From contig NC_092463.1 in the NCBI RefSeq assembly GCF_047495875.1, positions 5,083,557-5,147,556 of the forward strand: a stretch of 64,000 nucleotides of DNA, written 5' to 3'. How positions within the stretch are numbered: position 1 is the first letter of the stretch; each line of letters begins with the position of its first letter. The notes beneath the pieces were generated by a model. That model was not told the origin of the DNA and ran no database searches. It was given only the letters and a program-made list of their open reading frames with translations. Below, in pieces: positions 58,505-64,000 of the stretch. Made by a program: the position numbers and the translations under genes. The stretch comes from Pithys albifrons albifrons. Its lineage: Eukaryota; Chordata; Aves; Passeriformes; Thamnophilidae.

Positions 58505-60977
58505 GATCTGCAGCATTTTAATCTTACATGTTAAGAACAGGAATCTAAAAACCTGCATGTCTACAATTATAATTGCTCCACCCCAACAGAGACAAATTCT
58601 TCCTTCAAGCCCTTTTAAAAATAATTCTTTGAACTTCTTCCATTTAATTTTTTTTAAAAAAAACATCTCTTCGAATTAGAATTCTGAGAGAATTATTTTG
58701 CTTCAAATATTTATAAGTGGTAAGAAAAGCCCTAGGCCAGTGTTGTTGGAACCTAATTTAAAAACCACGGTTTGCATGTGAAGAAAGTTATGAATAATGT
58801 AAAAATTATCTATGGACAATCAGTATGAAAGCTCACAGAACTGAAGTGGCACAACTTAGTGCATGTCTGCTCCTTCACGATAAATTTCCCTAAATTATAA
58901 CACAAGGAATTTGGGCACAGTCCAACTGTGTCTGTGTGTCAGCTGAAAACGTGACCAGGAGATGGCAGTAGTCAATTTTCTTTGAGAAAATAAAAAAAAA
59001 GGAGATTTATATATACCAGGATCGTTCAAATCTCATTCAAAATATACATATTTAATGAGCCAATAAAAGTCTAGAGGATTTGCAAATGGAAACAACTGTC
59101 TGTCAGTGTTAACCAGAAGGTCTTGTCTCAACACAGAGAATTTAATCAGGCAAAAAGTTGAGGGTAAAAATTAATAAGAAGCATTTGAAAGAAAAAAGAA
59201 AACTTGCAACATGATAAGTGTAGGTGGGTTTAAGTAAATACAACATTTTAAAATCAAGCACATCTGTTCGGGTAAGTTCAAAGCACCCTGTTTATAAAAG
59301 CTCCATGTCAGATGGTGGCCTTGCCTGGGACAGCAAGGGACAAGAAATACTTGCCTGGAAATGGAGAAGCATTTCAGAGACAGGACCATTTAGGCAGTTT
59401 TTCAGAGTTTAAAGGATAAGTGTTGGATTGGTGAAGCTTAGGAAATGTAAAGCCCTGAGATGAAGTGTGAATTCAGTGTTGAGAAAAAAGGGAAATGGCT
59501 TTGGACCTAGAGCTGGATGTTAAAAAAACCTCATTTTTACTTAAATGATAAATACATGCCAAAATTTGATTCATCTTTCTATGGCCATGACTGTATATAC
59601 GATAGGGCTTTCTTTTGTTGTTGAAAAATGTCTTGTGGTCTCCACTGAACATGTGTTTTTACTGAGGGAAAGTTGATTGATGGCTTCTAATGAAAGCTGA
59701 AGTTCAGTAGGACTGCTACAATATCATGCCTGAAAGGGTAAAGTCTCCTGAAAGTTACAACTGAAAATCAAGCCTGAATGTATTATTAATTGAAATGTGT
59801 GCCTTCTCTAGACATGGTGGAGACAGTGGTTTGAAAACATACAGTTGTAGTACATAATATACATGCATATGTATTTTTGGCTTTATAATACCCTTTAATC
59901 TTTGTACCATTCTTTCAGACATCTTCATACATTTAATATGATAGTAATTGTTGTGGTTGGTGGATGCTCATATTTCCAGAATTTAAGCATTTTCAGGCTT
60001 ACATTAAAGGGATCCAGGATTTTTAAAATGAAAGAACAGGTGGCAATGTTTGACTGCAGAGCATTTTTAAATTTTAATATGAGCAGCTCAGAACTAGAGG
60101 TGGATGTTTCTTCACTTAATTATTTTTTTTCTTCAAAATGTGTCCTAGAGAGGCACAACTTCATGATGGTAATTCCTTTTTATCTCCAGCTGGTGAATTC
60201 TACTCAGGCAGCCTTAAGTGGATGTGAAAGTAATATTGGGACACTAAGGAATTGGCTTTGTTGCCACAGAGACATTGCACAATTGTTTGTGGAGGAGATG
60301 ATCTGTGCAATATAAGAATAAGACAAGAAACCTTTAAAACAATCTCTGTAAAACATAAACCTTCCATAGTCCTTGTTCAGTACTGAAAACAGGCTACTTC
60401 TGTGTCAGCATTGACAGGATGCTGGACTGAGAGCTGTAATACTGAAAATATGGCTATAGCTAAACACTTCTTTGTCTCTCTTCTTCAGCCAGGAATGGCT
60501 CTGAGTTGGGGTTTGGGTTATTTTTTCTTAAAACTATTGTGGCGTGAGGCAAATCTCAACCAGATGCTCCAAGGAAGGAAGAAGATTAGGATAAGGCTAA
60601 AGGTCTTTCTTTTTTTCTTAGAACTGGAACTGTTTTGGTCAAACTCAATGACTATTCTGCTGAAAGTTTACTTTTTCCTTAATATCCTGCTGTTTCTTTT
60701 TTTGGCCTGAATTTCACTGAAGGCTTTTGCTGAGGACTCTCCATCCCACCCTGGAAACAGCAGCTGGTGAAGCAAAACAGAGCTGTGCAGGAAACCACCA
60801 CAACCTGAGGGGCAGAAAGAGTTTGTGCAGCCTTCATTGCTCCTTGACTTTCCTTATTTCTGAGAGCAAATCTTGGAAATTGAAGTAGTGGGATCACTTA
60901 GCTATAACTACAGCATTTTCCTAGCAAGTGTCCTGTTAGAGGTTTGTGTAAGTTTTTCAGTGCTGCTTCAGAATTTG

Positions 60978-61117
60978 AATCACAGAATGGTTTATGTCGT
61001 AAGAGACCTTAAAGATCATCCAGTTCTAACCCCTTGCCATGGGCAGGGACACCTTCCACTATCCCAGGTTGCTCCAAGCCTCATCCAAACCAACTTGGAG
61101 CACTTCCAGGGATGTTT
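60978..61117 (-). mobile_element. CR1 LINE 3' end, antisense
   Basis: AATCACAGAATGGTTTATGT start, CCATGGGCAGGGACACCTTC block. Confidence 0.92.
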
Positions 61118-62006
61118 CTGGACTATTTTGCCTCTGGTTTTCCCATCCAGTTACCTCTCTGTGCTATCAGGTGGCTCATTGACATCATTCAGTTAATCTG
61201 TTTTATGTTTGGGCAAGTCAGGAGACACAGAGCAGCGTTTCCCACAGAAACTCTCTTTTCTGTAAGTAGCCAGTAGCTTTTGGTTGCTCCAGGTGGTTTA
61301 GAACACCAGTTCTCAAGGAGGTTTTGTTTATTCTGCCCATGTCCATAGGAGCTGCACAACAGCCCACGCAGTAGAAAACACATCTGGGTAATAAGTGTGC
61401 ATTTTGCATAATATTCTACATAAAATCCTCAGTAGCCACACTTGAGAGTTTTCAGTTTGAATATTTAGCTGTATCATAGCAGGAGTTCTTAATTTCTTAG
61501 CTTTTGTCAATTTTATTTATCTGTTTACAAGTGTCATTTATATCTGTGGTTGCTTCTTTTCCCACTGAGTTACTTCAGTTATTTTTCAGACAAAATGTTG
61601 AAACAGAAGTGTGATTTTTCATAGCTGAAGGCAAAGTCCTGTGTGGAATTGGTGCTGTGGACAGTGATGTCCACAGTGATGTCCTGCTGCCCTGAGTGTT
61701 CTGCTGCTTCAGGTTTGAGTCCTGAGGAGCCAAATCCTGGGAGCTGCTGTGGGTTTCATGGCACTGTGCACACCTTTGTACCCATTCCCAAAAGGTCTTT
61801 TCCTGGGAAATGAGCCTCTGGTCTCAGTTATATTTTCCCCTCACTTTTTTGTGCTAAAGTTGTGAAGAATGGGAACTACAAGCAGGTGAAGCACAGCTCT
61901 CTGTGGTCATGCTGAGAGCCTAAATTGCTATTTCCACTCTACTAGTCTAGTTTTTTAGACTCCTACAATGTAATTTGATTTTTTAGGCATCTAAATGAAT
62001 TGAAAT

Positions 62007-62287
62007 TCCCAGGCACTCAGCAATAGGACAAGGGGGCACGGGCTCAAGCTCTGCCAGGGGAAATTGAAGTTGCAGATCAGAAAAACACTCTCTCCAGAGA
62101 GAGTAATCAGGCATTGGAATGGGCTGCCCAGAGAGGGGGTGGATTCCCCATCCCTGGAGGTTTTTAAACTGAGCTTGGCCGTGGCACTGAGTGCCATGAT
62201 CTGGTAAAGGGACTGGAGTCGGACCAAGGGTTGGCCTTGATGGTCTCAGAGGTGTTTTCCAACCCAATCAATTCTATGATTCTATGA
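62007..62287 (+). mobile_element. CR1 LINE 3' fragment, young subfamily, sense
   Basis: Starts at CCCAGGCACTCAGCAATAGG and ends CAATTCTATGATTCTATGA. Confidence 0.95.
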
Positions 62288-63119
62288 AATCCAAGTAATC
62301 AGATGGAGAAATTAAAAAACCCCAAGAAGATGCAGTTTATCCTTGAAGAGGGCTGTACCAAGCAGGCTCATATTGCCCAGCAGCCTGAGGGTTTCCTGCA
62401 GAGTGCCCTGATCAGGGAGAAGTCACTCTCCTCTAGAGGCCACTTCCACACCAGGTGTCACCTGGCTCTTTCCTTACGGATCTACATGCATGAAGTTTTT
62501 ATTCATTCAGCAATTTCCTTCAGCTTTTAAGAGATTGACAATTAGTTTTTCTCTTCCTGCAACCCTCCCTGAGTGTCCCAGAGGGATAGAGCTCTCACTG
62601 CTGCAGTGACATTTCTGTGACCTTGTGCTGAGGCTTTTGCTGTGGGAGGTTTGCCTTCCCCTGGTGCCAGTACAGATGATGCTTTACACCCATCATGGAA
62701 CCTGCACAGCTTTCTGTGTCCTCTTTATATACCCTCCTGAGAATCCACTGCTGTGCCAGCCTGGCTGTGCTATGGGGAATCTCTGGAGGGAAGGGACATT
62801 TTGCACTTTTCATGCCGTAAAAGGAATAAAGCAGGAAATTTTGCAGTGTGGGCTTCAGGAATGTTCCTGGTCAGAAGGCTGAACCCAGGGGGTGGGAGTG
62901 GCAGCTGAAGCCCCTTTGCTTGAGCAGGTGAAAACAGTTCACAGTTACTTCTTTCTCCATTTTGATCAGGTCTTTATGTTTAAATGCACTTATTTTGCTG
63001 AGGTTCAGAGTGTGTTCCTGTACCAAGCCCTTCCTCTGGTCTGTACACAGCAGCAGGGACTTTCAGTGGATTCCAGCACCAGTTGGGTTTTTTTTCTGCA
63101 GATAGGGAAGGAAAAAATT

Positions 63120-63260
63120 ACTCAAAGTGACATGATCACCACTAAAGTATTACTTCCTATGAAGACTGTCAAATACTTAGATTCTTTACTTGGCTTCTTT
63201 TCAGATTTACAGGGGCTCAAAGTAAATATTCCAAAATCTCATGTGATTCCTCTTCAAGCC
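63120..63260 (+). mobile_element. Possible L1-type reverse transcriptase remnant
   Basis: The frame here reads KTVKYLDSLLGFF, then GLKVNIPKSHVIPL. The GLKxN...KS...PL pattern after an LLxxF helix is typical of the segment that follows the catalytic YADD box in L1-type LINE reverse transcriptases. The catalytic box itself is not intact (SDM at the expected place). The rest of the element was not recognised. CR1, the normal bird LINE, does not look like this. It could also be chance. Confidence 0.35.
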
Positions 63261-63497
63261 TGGATTGTGCAGGATTGCAGATTATCTAATCCAGTGATCT
63301 CTCAAAGTGCTTTTTATAAATCATAAACTAAAGTTCAGGCAGGGCAATAACAAGATTAAGCCCCATATTTTGCTCATACCTGGGGGCTGTAATGTGAGAA
63401 TAATGAGGGACCAGTTTTCCATGCTGGTAAACTGAGAGCCTGTGGCACTGCTGCATAAAGCAAAGCATCCAGTGTGCATTTGGAGTTTGTTGTTTTT

Positions 63498-63790
63498 CAC
63501 AGAATTGGGTTGGAAGGGACCTTAAAGACCATCTCGATCTCGTTTTAATCCCCTGCCATGAGCAGGGACACCTTCCACTATCCCAGGTTGCTCCAAGCCC
63601 CATCCAACCTGTCCTGGGACACTTCCAGGGATGGGGCAGCCACAGCTTCCCTGGGGCAACCTGTGCCAGGGCCTGCCCACCCCCACAGTAAACAGTTTCT
63701 TCCTAATATCCAATCTAAATCTCTCCTCCTTCAGCTTAAGGCCATTCCCCCTTTTTCTATAACTCCATGGCTTTTTTACCTCAAAATGTG
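63498..63790 (-). mobile_element. CR1 LINE 3' fragment, antisense
   Basis: CACAGAATTGGGTTGGAAGG start, CCATGAGCAGGGACACCTTC, GGGATGGGGCAGCCACAGCT, then the CAATCTAAATCTCTCCTCCT block. Confidence 0.93.
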
Positions 63791-64000
63791 GTACCCAGTC
63801 AGGGTGCCTGCTGAGCATCCCCTGCCTGCATCACATCACCAGGCACCAGAGGGTTCTGGGGATCTTCTGTTCTAAAGTATATCTTAATGTAAAGGATTTC
63901 ACTTCCAAATTCATTAGAATTTATTTTCAAAAAATATTGATTCATAATTGCATTTACTTTCCAGACTGCCAGGCAGTTCTGCTAAGCTGCAGCACAACTA

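Larger units (their letters stand above)
57423..64000. other. KIAA0586 terminal intron(s) or 3' flank, unresolved
   Basis: The human C-terminus after the exon 30 position has about 70 further residues, for which I found no convincing match here. The region holds CR1 copies at 57625, 60978, 62007 and 63498 and a possible L1-type remnant. One short candidate terminal exon is given at 58473. The remaining coding exons may lie beyond the right edge. Confidence 0.5.

Noticed and set aside
59902..60315. 137-codon open frame with no splice sites needed
   Set aside because: It begins at TTG, not ATG. It has no recognisable domain, is hydrophobic and low in conservation-like features, and is most likely chance.
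61631..61695. Possible terminal exon after TTTTTCATAG, open for about 20 codons in the phase left by exon 30
   Set aside because: No similarity to any TALPID3 C-terminus, a poor polypyrimidine tract, and it repeats CAGTGATGTCC. Similar chance candidates occur elsewhere in the region.
63965..64000. Possible exon after CTTTCCAG at the right edge reading DCQAVLLSCSTT in the phase left by exon 30
   Set aside because: There is weak resemblance to the DCSQSLSLST end of human TALPID3, but the window ends after 12 codons and the exon that should precede it was not found. Not enough to call.
1..64000. CRISPR array, provirus, tRNA or rRNA genes
   Set aside because: None of the expected structures was seen. 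The only spaced repeats are CR1 copies, the minisatellite and simple repeats.

Overview
The window is from a vertebrate nuclear genome, almost certainly a bird. It has spliced genes with GT-AG introns and about 34 truncated copies of the CR1 LINE (chicken repeat 1), whose 3' ends read GATTCTATGATT. One GC-rich island separates two head-to-head genes. The species cannot be named from the sequence. One CR1 subfamily, with about a dozen near-identical copies, was active fairly recently in this lineage.

Left part (1-963, minus strand): the first two coding exons of TIMM9, the small mitochondrial intermembrane-space chaperone. Its last exon lies beyond the left edge. Positions 964 to about 5900 are TIMM9 5' intron or upstream sequence. 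They hold a CR1 copy at 2308, an AT-rich tandem repeat at 4339 and a GC-rich minisatellite from about 5040 to 5860 that contains a near-perfect 110-bp duplication. Positions 5860-6203 are the probable bidirectional promoter.

Main part (6204-57422, plus strand): KIAA0586 (TALPID3), a distal-centriole protein needed for ciliogenesis and Hedgehog signalling. I could join 30 coding exons in phase with no stop, giving about 1441 residues. The match to vertebrate TALPID3 is clear in the N-terminal coiled coil, the essential central coiled coil, the conserved C-terminal block and the proline-rich tail. Only the last few dozen residues are missing. Several splice features stand out: two NAGNAG tandem acceptors, four exons with weak AAG acceptors, and a decoy acceptor just before exon 19 that would cause a stop.

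Right part (57423-64000): mostly intron or 3' flank with CR1 copies. Near 63120-63260 there is a short stretch that resembles part of an L1-type reverse transcriptase and belongs to no gene I can identify. The pairing of TIMM9 with KIAA0586 matches the known order on human chromosome 14q23. The two products act in different compartments (mitochondrial import and the centriole/cilium) and share only a promoter region. I found no CRISPR, tRNA, rRNA, provirus or bacterial-type feature. The 'exciting undescribed system' the task invites is not evident; the window is a conserved vertebrate locus with ordinary repeat content and some unusual splice sites.
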